A stretch of DNA of 64,000 nucleotides. Source: Alphaproteobacteria bacterium. GTDB lineage: Bacteria > Pseudomonadota > Alphaproteobacteria > CAAHEQ01 > UBA3637. The stretch is taken from contig SUUT01000005.1 in assembly GCA_015062385.1 (NCBI GenBank), positions 26,997-90,996 of the forward strand, written 5' to 3'. Numbering within the stretch: position 1 is the first letter of the stretch; every line of letters starts with the position of its first letter. Shown here piece by piece: positions 38,337-49,548 of this stretch. Below the pieces are notes generated by a model. That model ran no database searches. It saw nothing but the letters and a program-made list of their open reading frames with translations, and had not been told where the DNA came from. A program made the translations under genes and the position numbers.

Positions 38337-38850
38337 AATACCCTCCTGTATTTTTTAATATTTATTTCACCAACAAAACAATAACCCTCAAACGGGAATT
38401 TTAACCCATTTCTTTAAAGTTAAATTATAACACTCTCCGAATTAAATCAATCAAAATTTTAACATTCAGGAAAACCGTTGTTTTTTTCAGATAGAATATC
38501 TGTTTATACAAACACACAACCTATTGAAAAAAAGAGGAGAAATAACAAATATAGGGAAACCCTATGAAAAAGCACTACTGTATGACAAAACACCTACTCC
38601 GATTGAGTCCCCTTTGTGAGGGTATCATCTGTTTGGTAGCATATTCTCTATACTGTGCAACATCTACGGCGATTCTGGTTGAGTTGCTTTTGTGAAAATA
38701 CATTCTTTGTTATAAAGCAAATTTTACATTACAGTAAACAACAAATAACCTGTATAATACCATAAAGCACCCGATGTACAAGCAGACGAAAAAAATCCTG
38801 TTTGCCACCAAATTCACAAAATTATCAGGCTGAACAACCTTTAAATAAAT

Positions 38851-38884
38851 AAACACCACCGATACAAACCGATGGTGTTTTATT
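38851..38884 (-). terminator. Terminator of the cyclophilin gene
   Basis: AAACACCACCGATACAAACCGATGGTGTTT. Confidence 0.7.
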
Positions 38885-38907
38885 CTTTAAATGCCAATTA
38901 TTGCAGA

Positions 38908-39444
38908 TTATTCATCCGCAGCAACTTGCATTTTGACAATAATATCCGGATTGGATACTTTTCCGTTATTGGCACTTGTACCGGCTTTTAAAGAATCAAT
39001 GGCTTCCATACCGGAAACAACCTGTCCGAAAACCGTATATTGTCCATCCAAAAATCCAGCATCATCAAAACAAATAAAGAATTGACTGTCTGCACTGTTC
39101 ACATCCTGAGCCCGTGCCATAGAAACAGTCCCACGTCCGTGATGTTTGTTGTTAAATTCCTGTTTCAATTTTTGACCGGATCCGCCCATACCTGTTCCCG
39201 TCGGATCACCTGTTTGTGCCATAAAACCGGGGATAACACGGTGGAATTTAACCCCGTTATAAAACCCTTTGCGTGTTAATTCTTTAATCCGTTTAACATG
39301 ATTTGGGGCAACGTCCGGATATAATTCAATAACCGTCCGGCCGTATTCTGTATCTAAATAGAGTGTGTTTTCTTTATCCATTGTTTGTGCTCCTACTTGT
39401 GTTGTTAATAAAATTCCCGTTAATAAACCTAAAATCTTTTTCAT
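38908..39444 (-). CDS. peptidyl-prolyl cis-trans isomerase (cyclophilin)
   Basis: FHRVIPGFMAQTGDPTGTGMGGSG, SADSQFFICFDDAGFLDGQYTVFGQV; signal peptide. Confidence 0.95.
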   Translation of the reverse strand: MKKILGLLTGILLTTQVGAQTMDKENTLYLDTEYGRTVIELYPDVAPNHVKRIKELTRKGFYNGVKFHRVIPGFMAQTGDPTGTGMGGSGQKLKQEFNNKHHGRGTVSMARAQDVNSADSQFFICFDDAGFLDGQYTVFGQVVSGMEAIDSLKAGTSANNGKVSNPDIIVKMQVAADE

Positions 39445-39504
39445 TATTCCCCCTAAAAAAAAGTTAAAGAGGTATCACTTTTTTGCAACACCTCTTTTGG
39501 TTTG

Positions 39505-42330
39505 TTATATATCGTTTGATTCTGTTTCGGCAACGGTTTCAACTGTCGTTTCGGTTACTATTTCACTTTCAATCGTTTCTGACAGTATCATATCCGTTTT
39601 CGGAGCTTCGGCTGTTTCTTCTTCTGCCGGCATATCATCTTCAATATCCGTAATACAGGTTGCGGAAACAACTTTTTCTTCTTTATCCAAACGGAATAAA
39701 ATAACCCCCATTGTACTACGTCCGGCAATACGAATATCACTGACTTTCATCCGAATGAGTTTTCCGCCATCCGTTACCAACATAATATGGGCATCATCCG
39801 GAACCGGCATAGAAGCAACAACATCTGCTTTGCGTTTGCCTTCATCTGTTTTGATGTTAACAACACCGGATGTGCCACGAGCCGTAATCCGATATTCATA
39901 TGCACTGGACCGTTTACCGTATCCTTTATCCGTAATAGTTAAGATAAATTCTTCATCCTGTGCCATTTTTTCAAATTCTTCCGGCGTTAAAACCGTATTA
40001 TTCAAACTTTCGGTTTCAATTTCGTCCCCGTCAACAGCCTGACCGGCCAACCGACGACGAGCCGCTGATTCTTTTAAGTAAGCATCTCGTTTGTCAATAT
40101 CGGCTTTTGCGTGTTTAACAACTGACATGGAAATAACCGTATCACCATCGGCTAATTTCATCCCCCGAACACCCGTAGATGCCCGAGATTCAAACACACG
40201 CAAATCAGCAACTGGGAAACGTACACATTTACCACCGGCAGCCGATAATAAAACATCGTGTTCTTCATTGCAAATCTGCACACCGATTAAGACATCCCCT
40301 TCATCCAACTTCATTGCAATTTTACCGTTTGCATTGACATTGTAGAAATCACTCAACCGATTACGACGTACATTACCGGAAGCCGTTGCAAAAACAACTG
40401 TTTGATTTTCGCAATCAGCCTCTTGTTCAGGCAAGGTTAAAATGGTTGAAATGGTTTCCCCTTGTTGCAATGGCAACAAGTTAATCAATGCCTTACCTAA
40501 CGATTGCGGAGAACCTTCCGGCAAGCGATATGTTTTTAATTTATACACAATTCCCCTCGTTGAGAAGAACAATAACGGACTATGTGTACAGGCAACAAAT
40601 AATTGCGACACCTGATCTTCTTCACGAGTGGACATACCGGCACGCCCTTTACCGCCCCGATGTTGAGCCCGATAAGTGGATAACGGTACCCGTTTGATAT
40701 AACCGTTATTAGAAACGGTTACAACCATTGTTTCTCTTGGAATTAAATCTTCCATATCTTGTTCAAATTCGGCATCTTCAATCGTTGTTCTGCGACCATC
40801 CGGATATTGAGCCTTTAAAATTTCCAATTCTTCACGAATAATAGCATAAATTTTCTCACGAGAAGCCAAGGTTGATAAATATCCCTTAATCAAACCGGCC
40901 AACTCACCGACTTCACCATGAACTTTATCCCGTTCCAAACCCGTTAAACGCTGTAATTTTAAATCTAAAATAGCCCGAGCCTGTGCTTCGGATAACATAT
41001 AACATCCGTCAACAACTTTTCGTCCTGGTTCATCAATCAATTCAATTAAACCGGCAACATCAGATGCATCCCATTTTGTTTCCATTAAACGTGTACGGGC
41101 AATGTTAGAATCAGCTGATGTTTTAATCATCTCAATCACATTATCCAAATTGGCAACGGCAATCGCCAAACCGACCAAAACGTGGGCTCTGTCACGGGCT
41201 TTGTTTAATTGATATACCGTCCGGCGACGGACAACTTCTTCACGGAATTTAATAAAGGCCGATAAAATACCCTGTAATGTCATCAATTCCGGACGACCGT
41301 TGTTCAAAGCCAACATATTCATCCCGAAACTTGTTTGCAACGGTGTATATTTATACAACTGATTTAAAACAACTTCCGGATGTGCATCCCGTTTTAATTC
41401 AATAACAACACGCACCCCTTGTCTATCGGATTCATCCCGTAAATCAGAAATCCCTTCAATCACCTTTTCTTTAACCAATTCGGCAATACGCACAATCATT
41501 TGTGCTTTGTTAACCTGATATGGAATTTCCGTTACGACAATGGCTGTTTTATCCTTTTTAATTTCTTCAATAGCACAACGCCCCCGCATAATAACGGAAC
41601 CACGCCCCGTTGTATAAGCCGAACGAGCCCCTCCCCGTCCTAAAATGATACCACCGGTCGGAAAATCAGGGGCAGGAATGTATGCCATTAATTCTTCGGA
41701 TGTAATATCCGGATTATCAATCATTGCAATACAACCGGAAATAACTTCGGCTAAATTGTGAGGAGGCATATTGGTTGCCATACCAACGGCAATACCGCCC
41801 GAACCATTAACCAAAATATTCGGAAAACGTGCCGGCAAAACTTCCGGTTCCTGACAGGTTTCATCATAGTTGGGTCTGAAATCAACCGTATCCTGATCAA
41901 TATCTTCCAACAACCAGTGAGCCGTTTGAGCCAAACGTGCCTCAGTATAACGCATAGCAGCAGCTTTATCACCGTCCATTGACCCAAAATTTCCCTGCGA
42001 GCTGATTAACGGCACACGCATAGAGAATGTTTGAGCCATACGCACCATTGCTTCATAAATCGAACTATCTCCATGTGGATGGTATTTACCCATCACATCC
42101 CCGACGATACGGGCTGATTTACGGAACGGTTTATTGTAATCATAGCCATTTTCATTCATTGAAAACAAAATACGCCGATGAACGGGTTTTAAACCGTCAC
42201 GTACATCCGGCAAGGCACGAGAAACAATAACACTCATTGCATAATCCAAATAGGATTTACGCATTTCTTCTTCAATGGGTGTTGACAATACATCAGACGG
42301 TGTTGCATTTATGATATTTTCTTCGCTCAT
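39505..42330 (-). CDS. gyrA: DNA gyrase subunit A
   Basis: [58 protein letters not shown]; start [13 protein letters not shown] at 42330. Confidence 0.98.
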   Translation of the reverse strand: MSEENIINATPSDVLSTPIEEEMRKSYLDYAMSVIVSRALPDVRDGLKPVHRRILFSMNENGYDYNKPFRKSARIVGDVMGKYHPHGDSSIYEAMVRMAQTFSMRVPLISSQGNFGSMDGDKAAAMRYTEARLAQTAHWLLEDIDQDTVDFRPNYDETCQEPEVLPARFPNILVNGSGGIAVGMATNMPPHNLAEVISGCIAMIDNPDITSEELMAYIPAPDFPTGGIILGRGGARSAYTTGRGSVIMRGRCAIEEIKKDKTAIVVTEIPYQVNKAQMIVRIAELVKEKVIEGISDLRDESDRQGVRVVIELKRDAHPEVVLNQLYKYTPLQTSFGMNMLALNNGRPELMTLQGILSAFIKFREEVVRRRTVYQLNKARDRAHVLVGLAIAVANLDNVIEMIKTSADSNIARTRLMETKWDASDVAGLIELIDEPGRKVVDGCYMLSEAQARAILDLKLQRLTGLERDKVHGEVGELAGLIKGYLSTLASREKIYAIIREELEILKAQYPDGRRTTIEDAEFEQDMEDLIPRETMVVTVSNNGYIKRVPLSTYRAQHRGGKGRAGMSTREEDQVSQLFVACTHSPLLFFSTRGIVYKLKTYRLPEGSPQSLGKALINLLPLQQGETISTILTLPEQEADCENQTVVFATASGNVRRNRLSDFYNVNANGKIAMKLDEGDVLIGVQICNEEHDVLLSAAGGKCVRFPVADLRVFESRASTGVRGMKLADGDTVISMSVVKHAKADIDKRDAYLKESAARRRLAGQAVDGDEIETESLNNTVLTPEEFEKMAQDEEFILTITDKGYGKRSSAYEYRITARGTSGVVNIKTDEGKRKADVVASMPVPDDAHIMLVTDGGKLIRMKVSDIRIAGRSTMGVILFRLDKEEKVVSATCITDIEDDMPAEEETAEAPKTDMILSETIESEIVTETTVETVAETESNDI

Positions 42331-42421
42331 TCCTTTTCTTTCCCAACTATATATTAAACTTATCACTTTACGCAAAAAGCTGTGCCAATAATCGGCACAT
42401 GCCTTTTATCACACACATTTA

Positions 42422-42889
42422 TTAAAACGGAATTTCATCATCAAATGATTCGGAACTACCACCGGAAAGAGGTGTTGTATCCCAACCGCCACCGTTACTA
42501 TCAGATGAACCACCCAATGAAGAACTACCGCTTTCTGAATTTCTGTTATCCAAAATAATCAATTCACCACGGAAAGCCCCCAAAACAACTTCTGTTGTAA
42601 ATTTATCTTGACCGCTTTGGTCTGTAAATTTGCGTGTTTGCAAAGCCCCTTCCACATAAACTTTTGAACCTTTACGTAAAAAACGTTCGGCAAAATCGGC
42701 CAAATTTGAGTTAAAAACAACAACCCGATGCCATTCTGTTCGTTCTTGACGTTCACCGGATTTATCTTTCCATGTATCCGATGTCGCAACAGACAAGTTA
42801 GCAATTTTTTGACCGGAATTGGTGTGCCGAATTTCCGGATCACGACCTAAATTACCAACCAAAATAACTTTATTCATACTTCCTGCCAT
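42422..42889 (-). CDS. ssb: single-stranded DNA-binding protein
   Basis: [39 protein letters not shown]...FDDEIPF tail. Confidence 0.97.
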   Translation of the reverse strand: MAGSMNKVILVGNLGRDPEIRHTNSGQKIANLSVATSDTWKDKSGERQERTEWHRVVVFNSNLADFAERFLRKGSKVYVEGALQTRKFTDQSGQDKFTTEVVLGAFRGELIILDNRNSESGSSSLGGSSDSNGGGWDTTPLSGGSSESFDDEIPF

Positions 42890-43050
42890 AATATAATCCT
42901 TTCATAATAACAAAATAACTGAACCTGCTTTTATACAAAAACATTCATTCGTGAGATTAGCCTTTTTTCAAGAAAAGAACAAGCATTTTTTTAACAAAAC
43001 ACCATTTTTTTTCATTTATTTCATATCTGATTAAATCTGCTATATTTTTT

Positions 43051-43082
43051 TAACGCCTTGTACCATGATACAAGGCGTTTAA
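43051..43082 (-). terminator. Terminator of 43101..45041
   Basis: AACGCCTTGTACCATGATACAAGGCGTT. Confidence 0.75.
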
Positions 43083-43100
43083 CGGTTCTAAAATAAATTT

Positions 43101-45041
43101 TTATCTAATACAAAAACAACCTTTATGTGTTTCCGTATCAAAATAATCCACCTTATATCCGCTTGGACAACTTTTTTCCGTTGCACAATTATATTGACAT
43201 TTATCACCATAATAACCCATTGGGCAAGCACATTTTAATTGTCCGTCTCGATAAACAACCGATGCTCCGTTTTGACAACCAACCTCATTATTATCATAAG
43301 AAATACAACTTCCGACATCATCCCGAACATAACCTGATTTACATTCACATTGACAAGATGATGTTGTACTGCGCTGTTCATTTTCCCCACAAGGCATGCA
43401 TTCCTCTTCACAAAATTCACCGGCAAATCCACTAGGACATTGGCAGTAATACCGACGGCTCCAATTATCAAACTCCAACACACCGGTACCACAATAATCG
43501 TCCGGATATTTATTTTCGCAATTTTCACCATATACACCAAACGGACAAGAACATTCACATACTTTTTTATAAGCATTATAACGTGCTGTTCCTCCATTTT
43601 GACATAAATTATCCGGACAGGAATTTTCGCAATTCGGACCATATGTTCCATTATCACAAATACACGTACAGGCCGTTCCGTCATAATATGCCTCTCCATT
43701 TGCACAAGAACAAACCCCCGAACAATCATCATTGTAATAAACACGATGTATTCTCATATCAGGATCTTGCGTAGAACAGTTACAGCCACATGAGCCATCC
43801 GCTTTCATAACACTAGTTCCCCCGTTTTTACAAGAAGCATTACATTTCTGATCACATTTAGGACCATAATATCCACTCATACATTCGCATTTTTCTTCCC
43901 CATCAACATATGTTAAATAACCCGTTAAGTTATAGATAGTTCCATCACTATAAATACCACACGATTTTCGAGGTGTATCCGTAATTTCACAATTTTCACC
44001 GGAAAAACCTTCTAAACACATACAATATCCATAACCGATTTTAGTACCGTTTCCACTACATTCTTGTGATTTATCTGTCAATTCACAATTACGACCGTAA
44101 TATCCTGCTTCACAATCACACCCATTGCCATAACCGTATGATGGATCATTCCGCCATTGTTCCATTCCATATACTCCATGCCCATTACAAATCGTTTTTC
44201 CATCTTCCAATTTTAATTCGCAATGTGTTCCATAATATCCGTCTTGACAAGTTTGGCAAACACATTGACCAGCCTCAAAATAAATCGCAGTTGCTTTTCC
44301 ATTACAATAATTTTCATTATTACATTCTTCCGAAACATTTTTCCGATAGCATTTACCGGTTGAACTTTGACTGTTATATCCTTTTGAGACATCACATTTT
44401 TCGCAATAATCACCTTTATACCCCTCTTTACAGATACAGGCAGTTCCATTTATCGTTCCTGCCGGATTACATAAATTCGGATTTTTATCAGTTTCATCAT
44501 CAGCACTATCATCTTCATCCGAATCAACATATTCCGTTAATGTTCCCGTTAAACCATTATCAATGTAATATACCAATTCTCCACAACTTTCTGCTGTCAC
44601 TGTTTCTGCTTTAATTTCATACGGCAATTCCCAACCTGTTTTTTGTAATTGCTCACATTCCGGATTCGGCACATTAAATAACGCTATTTCAAAATGATTA
44701 TCAAAGCCGAGTACTTCATACCCATATCCCATACGAGTAACGGAATTTTCTTCACTAACTAATTCCCCTTCACTTGGCAATGTTTGTTCTTCTGACATCT
44801 GTTGCATTTGAACACCGTATGTATTTGCCATAATATTCAGCTCATTGATGGTTTCATTGACCCGATATTTCATCATACCATACTTATAACCCATAATACC
44901 ACCAACACTCAACACACCGATAATTGCTAACACACCCAGCATTTCCACCATAGAACGCCCTTTTTCCTTTGGACTTGATTGAACGGCTTTTTCACTTGAA
45001 ATTACTTGTTTTTGATGCTCTTTTTGTATTCTTTGTTTCAT
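43101..45041 (-). CDS. prepilin-like N-terminus fused to EGF-like Cys-rich ectodomain
   Basis: KEKGRSMVEMLGVLAIIGVLSVGGIMGYKYGMMKYR; repeated CxxGYYGxxCE EGF/teneurin-like modules. Confidence 0.85.
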   Translation of the reverse strand: MKQRIQKEHQKQVISSEKAVQSSPKEKGRSMVEMLGVLAIIGVLSVGGIMGYKYGMMKYRVNETINELNIMANTYGVQMQQMSEEQTLPSEGELVSEENSVTRMGYGYEVLGFDNHFEIALFNVPNPECEQLQKTGWELPYEIKAETVTAESCGELVYYIDNGLTGTLTEYVDSDEDDSADDETDKNPNLCNPAGTINGTACICKEGYKGDYCEKCDVSKGYNSQSSTGKCYRKNVSEECNNENYCNGKATAIYFEAGQCVCQTCQDGYYGTHCELKLEDGKTICNGHGVYGMEQWRNDPSYGYGNGCDCEAGYYGRNCELTDKSQECSGNGTKIGYGYCMCLEGFSGENCEITDTPRKSCGIYSDGTIYNLTGYLTYVDGEEKCECMSGYYGPKCDQKCNASCKNGGTSVMKADGSCGCNCSTQDPDMRIHRVYYNDDCSGVCSCANGEAYYDGTACTCICDNGTYGPNCENSCPDNLCQNGGTARYNAYKKVCECSCPFGVYGENCENKYPDDYCGTGVLEFDNWSRRYYCQCPSGFAGEFCEEECMPCGENEQRSTTSSCQCECKSGYVRDDVGSCISYDNNEVGCQNGASVVYRDGQLKCACPMGYYGDKCQYNCATEKSCPSGYKVDYFDTETHKGCFCIR

Positions 45042-45079
45042 AATACACCCCTTTTATAAAATATGAATTATAAAATGAG

Positions 45080-45236
45080 TGTAATAAAAGGGACCTTTTT
45101 TTCCCTATTCAAATTTGAAAAATCAAATTTTTGAGAAACCAGAAGATAACTCTTTTAATTGAATTATTTATTTAAAATCAAGAAAAATTCAAAAAAGTGA
45201 AAAAAAGTGTTGCATTTATACGTCCCTTTTTTTGCA
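45080..45236 (-). repeat. 157-bp IR-bounded element, copy B
   Basis: TGTAATAAAAGGGAC ... GTCCCTTTTTTTGCA; interior aligned to copy A. Confidence 0.88.
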
Positions 45237-45252
45237 AACTCGATAAATATTA

Positions 45253-46731
45253 TTAATATGGATAATCAACCGAATATGGTTCGTATGATAATGTACCGGT
45301 TGTACATCCGTCACCGTTTTTAATTCCGGTTATATCTCTGTAAATTGAAATACGTTTTCCATACAATACATAGTTTTGATAACAGGTAATACTTGTGTAA
45401 GTTCCCCCATCTAAACTATATTTTACATTACCGTATCCACAACCACGCCAACCACCGGCACATCCAGTTCCCCTATATAATGTAAACTTATATATAATAT
45501 CTGTTGTCGCCGGTTGATATTCTGTTGTTACATTTTTATTTCCACCATAAATACTATACTCATTTGTCAAAACACTTCCCGAAACATTGTAATATGCATA
45601 CAATACTGTATCTTCCGTAACAGTGTATGGAAAAGAAACAGCCCCACCATTAGGCGTCACTGCCCAATGTGAAAAAACTAATCCGTTATAACCTGTCGCC
45701 GGACTGTTAATTTTATCACCTTGTAACACAATTTGAGTTGAAACGGTATTAACATTTCTAATTGTCACAACGTATTGCGGTAAACATTTGTTTTGTGTTA
45801 TACTCCAGCCTGTTCCTGCCGAACAAGTTGTACACATTGTACCGTCCCAATACGGTTTTTCACTATTTGCCGCATAACACGTGATACATTGATTATTATC
45901 TACATCATAAACAGGGTAATTCGTTGAACAGGCTTCACAAACTTTTGTTGTTTCATTATAGTATGGTTTTTCAGATGGACAAGATTCACAAAAATAACTT
46001 TCATTACAAACAGGTATAAGCAATGGACAATGTGTATTTTCAACACATTCTACACAATCCTCATTGTACCAATGTGGTTTATAATCCGGACAACGACATG
46101 CATTTTCCGTATCAACCCATTCTTTGGGTGGATAACATCGTTCGCAATTATCTCCAAATTCATATTCGTGACGACAAACACAGCCATATGTCCCGTCTTC
46201 TTTTTGACGCCATACTTGTTTATCGGGACACCGTTCTATATCCGGATTGTTCGGGTCATCGTATCTATCTCCTGTGCCACCGGAAACACTTCCTCCGATG
46301 ATAACGCTGTCAAATGTAAATTGCATATTCATTTCAGCTGTTGTACACACTTCCGGTGTCATACCAATTCGCATAGAATTGAGTATATCACGTCTGTTTT
46401 GGAGCTTATCACAAATCGAATCAGATACGTTAAACAAATCCACAATGTATTTCCCGTCACGATGTGTGACCATTGGTGTCGTATCAGCCGGCTTATATCT
46501 TGATAACATATTTTCCACAAAACGCCGTACTTCTTTTACATGCGAAGAACGGTTATTTTGTGTTGCCAATAATTTAGCCTTGCCAACAACATCCTGAATT
46601 TGCCCAGCTTGATACGATGAATACGCATATTGATAGCCAGCCATTCCGCCGATTGATAAAATCCCGATAATTGCCAAAACCCCAAGAATTTCTATCATAG
46701 AACGACCGGTTTCATTAAATTTGATTCGCAT
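45253..46731 (-). CDS. prepilin-like N-terminus, Cys-rich ectodomain
   Basis: MRIKFNETGRSMIEILGVLAIIGILSIGGMAGYQYAYSSYQAGQ; CPxxKPxx..CxxC modules. Confidence 0.85.
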   Translation of the reverse strand: MRIKFNETGRSMIEILGVLAIIGILSIGGMAGYQYAYSSYQAGQIQDVVGKAKLLATQNNRSSHVKEVRRFVENMLSRYKPADTTPMVTHRDGKYIVDLFNVSDSICDKLQNRRDILNSMRIGMTPEVCTTAEMNMQFTFDSVIIGGSVSGGTGDRYDDPNNPDIERCPDKQVWRQKEDGTYGCVCRHEYEFGDNCERCYPPKEWVDTENACRCPDYKPHWYNEDCVECVENTHCPLLIPVCNESYFCESCPSEKPYYNETTKVCEACSTNYPVYDVDNNQCITCYAANSEKPYWDGTMCTTCSAGTGWSITQNKCLPQYVVTIRNVNTVSTQIVLQGDKINSPATGYNGLVFSHWAVTPNGGAVSFPYTVTEDTVLYAYYNVSGSVLTNEYSIYGGNKNVTTEYQPATTDIIYKFTLYRGTGCAGGWRGCGYGNVKYSLDGGTYTSITCYQNYVLYGKRISIYRDITGIKNGDGCTTGTLSYEPYSVDYPY

Positions 46732-46768
46732 TACTTCCCCTTTTATAAAATATGAATTATAAAATGAG

Positions 46769-46925
46769 TGTAATAAAAGGGACCTTTTTTTCCCGCTTCG
46801 AATCGGCAAAATCTGATTTTTACAAAAATGAGAGATTATTGTTTGAGTTGAATTATTTAGTTAAAATCAAAAAAAATGCAAAAAAGTGAAAAAAAGTGTT
46901 GCATTTATACGTCCCTTTTATTACA
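46769..46925 (-). repeat. 157-bp IR-bounded element, copy C
   Basis: TGTAATAAAAGGGAC ... GTCCCTTTTATTACA. Confidence 0.9.
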
Positions 46926-46985
46926 GACAGATAAATTTATTTTGTTTATGTCTCTAAAAAAATAACAATATTCTCTTAAATTATA

Positions 46986-47015
46986 AAAAAGGACGGAATT
47001 TTTCCGTCCTTTCAA
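46986..47015 (-). terminator. Terminator of 47047..49314
   Basis: AAAGGACGGAATTTTTCCGTCCTTT. Confidence 0.8.
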
Positions 47016-47046
47016 CTTTAATCAAAATCAACAATTTTTTTATCCA

Positions 47047-49314
47047 TTAAGGAGCTAATTCTAACCATACCTTCCCTGGATTTTTCCAATAGCAACACCC
47101 ACTGGAAGAATAAGCAAGTAATCCACCATGATCACCGGCATTTAATGTTCCCATTAACTCATTTTGCCAATAATGATTATATCCAACCGATTTAACAATC
47201 GTACCGGTAATCCAGTCACACCAACTATTATAATGACTTTCAGACGGCATATTAGTACTATTTACATAAAACCGAAGATCATCATCTACATAACCATCTA
47301 CATACACTTTATAATTGTAGTTATAGGGGCCAAACTTTGTGACAACCGGAATACACCCCGGTGCCGGTCCCCATGGACAGGAATCAAAGCCCCCATCAGA
47401 ACGCAAAACAATTGTACAAACATTATTAATAAGTGTTCCACCATCCGGACAACCACATGTATTTGTTGTGGTATCATAATATGGACGTGTATTCGGACAA
47501 GCTTCACACATTGTACCATTCCAATATGGCTTTGCACTATTTGCCGTATAACATGTCACACATTTATTTTGTGTTGTGCTCCACACCGGCGTTGCTGTCG
47601 GACAAGCCTCACACATTGTACCATTCCAATACGGCTTTGCACTATTTGCCTCGTAACAGGTCACACATTTATTTTGTGTTGTGCTCCACACCGGCGTTGC
47701 TGTCGGACAAGTTGTACACGTTGTACCATTCCAATATGGTTTAGATGCATCTAGTGTATAACAAGATAAGCATTTATTTTCTGAAACACTCCAAATTGGT
47801 TCAGCTGCCGTACACGTAATACAGTCCCTTCCATTATAATGAGCCTCTCCTGAACAAACGCATGTTTTTTGTTCTTCATTCCATGTAGAAGCACTTGGAC
47901 AGGTTATACAAGCAGCCCCTGTATCATGTTGTCCGACAGGACATGTACAAACAAGAGCCCCTTCATCCCATATTTGATAAGTTTCGCAAGTAATACAGGA
48001 AAATCCATTATAATGCGTTCCTGATGAACAAGTACAACTTTTACCATCCGGTCCGATTTCCCATGGGAAAGGACAATTTAATGGTTTTTTCGGCAAAATA
48101 CAAAAAGCACCATGTCTAGACGTACTCGGTGTATGGTTTTTCACATAATTAGAGGCATTAAATGCGGCAGAAGAGGAATTACGATAACACATTGTTCTGG
48201 AACAATCATCCGTTGCCGTATTAATCCATAAAACACTTGGGGCTGATTTCATATTCTTCTTTAAAAACGGAATCAACCCCGCACTGCCACAGGTAATATC
48301 AACCGTTCCTTTTTCAACGGCTTTTTCAACGGTTGATTTCGTACAATCAAAATCCGTAATACGAACCATTCGAATACCACTGGTACCGTGATTTCCCAAA
48401 GACCGACAGAAATTTTCAGCCGCTGACCAAGAATAATATGTTTTATCGGTTGAATAATACCAAACATTACCATCCGAATCCTCAAACGAAGTATATGATA
48501 ATTTTTTACAGGTCGGATTTAAACATTCTCCACATTCCGATTTAACATCACATACACAGAATAAATCATCTTCTTCCCCGACACAATCTTCATTCCGATA
48601 GCATTCTACACAAATTTTTTGTTCGGAATCATAATATGGCTTCTTAATGGGGCAACATACTCCATCATCCACCTCCGTTTCTCCTTCCGGACAAACACAC
48701 GTTTCCATGTTTTCATTCCAAATTTGATTAGCCGGACAAACAACACAATCCCACCCGATGTCATGTGTACCGCTCGGGCAAACACAACTCGTTCCATCAT
48801 CCGATACAACATATGGAGACATACAATCTTTTTTGCCATCATTATCCAAATCCGTCGGATTTGTAATAATATTTTTTTCACCTAAATTAAAAATAACATC
48901 CGTTGTTTCGGAACATGTTTCCGGCAACATACCAATATCCATTTGTGCAAAATATTCTCGTCTATTTTGTAATTTTTCACAGATGGGTTCACTAACCTGA
49001 TAAAGCGTTACCAAATATGATTTTTCCGGTCGTGTTACCATTCTAATCGTTTGCCCCCCTTCCTCTGCCGAAGAACGGTACCGCTTTAAAGAACCTTCAA
49101 CAAACTGATTCAACTCCGTCAATCGACTTTTTCGATTATTTTTAGATGCAAGCACCTTTGTTTTGGCAATAACATCTTGAATAACACCGGCCTCATAAGA
49201 AGCATGGGCATACTCATAACCCCACATTCCTCCAATAGACAAAAGCCCGATAAGAGTCAATACACCAAGAATTTCTATCATAGAACGACCGGTTTCATTA
49301 AATTTGATTCGCAT
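47047..49314 (-). CDS. prepilin-like N-terminus, Cys-rich ectodomain with 35-aa repeats
   Basis: MRIKFNETGRSMIEILGVLTLIGLLSIGGMWGYEYAHASYEAG; CPTATPVWSTTQNKCVTCYEANSAKPYWNGTMCEA repeated. Confidence 0.85.
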   Translation of the reverse strand: MRIKFNETGRSMIEILGVLTLIGLLSIGGMWGYEYAHASYEAGVIQDVIAKTKVLASKNNRKSRLTELNQFVEGSLKRYRSSAEEGGQTIRMVTRPEKSYLVTLYQVSEPICEKLQNRREYFAQMDIGMLPETCSETTDVIFNLGEKNIITNPTDLDNDGKKDCMSPYVVSDDGTSCVCPSGTHDIGWDCVVCPANQIWNENMETCVCPEGETEVDDGVCCPIKKPYYDSEQKICVECYRNEDCVGEEDDLFCVCDVKSECGECLNPTCKKLSYTSFEDSDGNVWYYSTDKTYYSWSAAENFCRSLGNHGTSGIRMVRITDFDCTKSTVEKAVEKGTVDITCGSAGLIPFLKKNMKSAPSVLWINTATDDCSRTMCYRNSSSAAFNASNYVKNHTPSTSRHGAFCILPKKPLNCPFPWEIGPDGKSCTCSSGTHYNGFSCITCETYQIWDEGALVCTCPVGQHDTGAACITCPSASTWNEEQKTCVCSGEAHYNGRDCITCTAAEPIWSVSENKCLSCYTLDASKPYWNGTTCTTCPTATPVWSTTQNKCVTCYEANSAKPYWNGTMCEACPTATPVWSTTQNKCVTCYTANSAKPYWNGTMCEACPNTRPYYDTTTNTCGCPDGGTLINNVCTIVLRSDGGFDSCPWGPAPGCIPVVTKFGPYNYNYKVYVDGYVDDDLRFYVNSTNMPSESHYNSWCDWITGTIVKSVGYNHYWQNELMGTLNAGDHGGLLAYSSSGCCYWKNPGKVWLELAP
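47500..47770 (-). repeat. 105-bp (35-aa) tandem repeat, about 2.5 copies
   Basis: TTTATTTTGTGTTGTGCTCCACACCGGCGTTGCTGTCGGACAAG recurs 105 bp apart. Confidence 0.85.
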
Positions 49315-49351
49315 TACTTCCCCTTTTATAAAATATTAGTTATAAAATGAG

Positions 49352-49508
49352 TGTAATAAAAGGGACCTTTTTTTCCCGCTTCGAATCGGCAAAATCTGAT
49401 TTTTACAAAAATGAGAGATTATTGTTTGAGTTGAATTATTTAGTTAAAATCAAAAAAAATCCCAAAATGTGAAAAAAAGTGTTGCATTTATACGTCCCTT
49501 TTTTTACA
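49352..49508 (-). repeat. 157-bp IR-bounded element, copy D
   Basis: TGTAATAAAAGGGAC ... GTCCCTTTTTTTACA; much of the interior identical to copy C. Confidence 0.9.
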
Positions 49509-49548
49509 TCAAGCGTATATTTCACTGTTAACAATTCAACTTTAAAGT

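Noticed and set aside
38450-38840. Candidate ncRNA (GGGAAACCCTATG... region)
   Set aside because: No recognisable 6S, tmRNA or SRP signature; cannot be supported from sequence alone.
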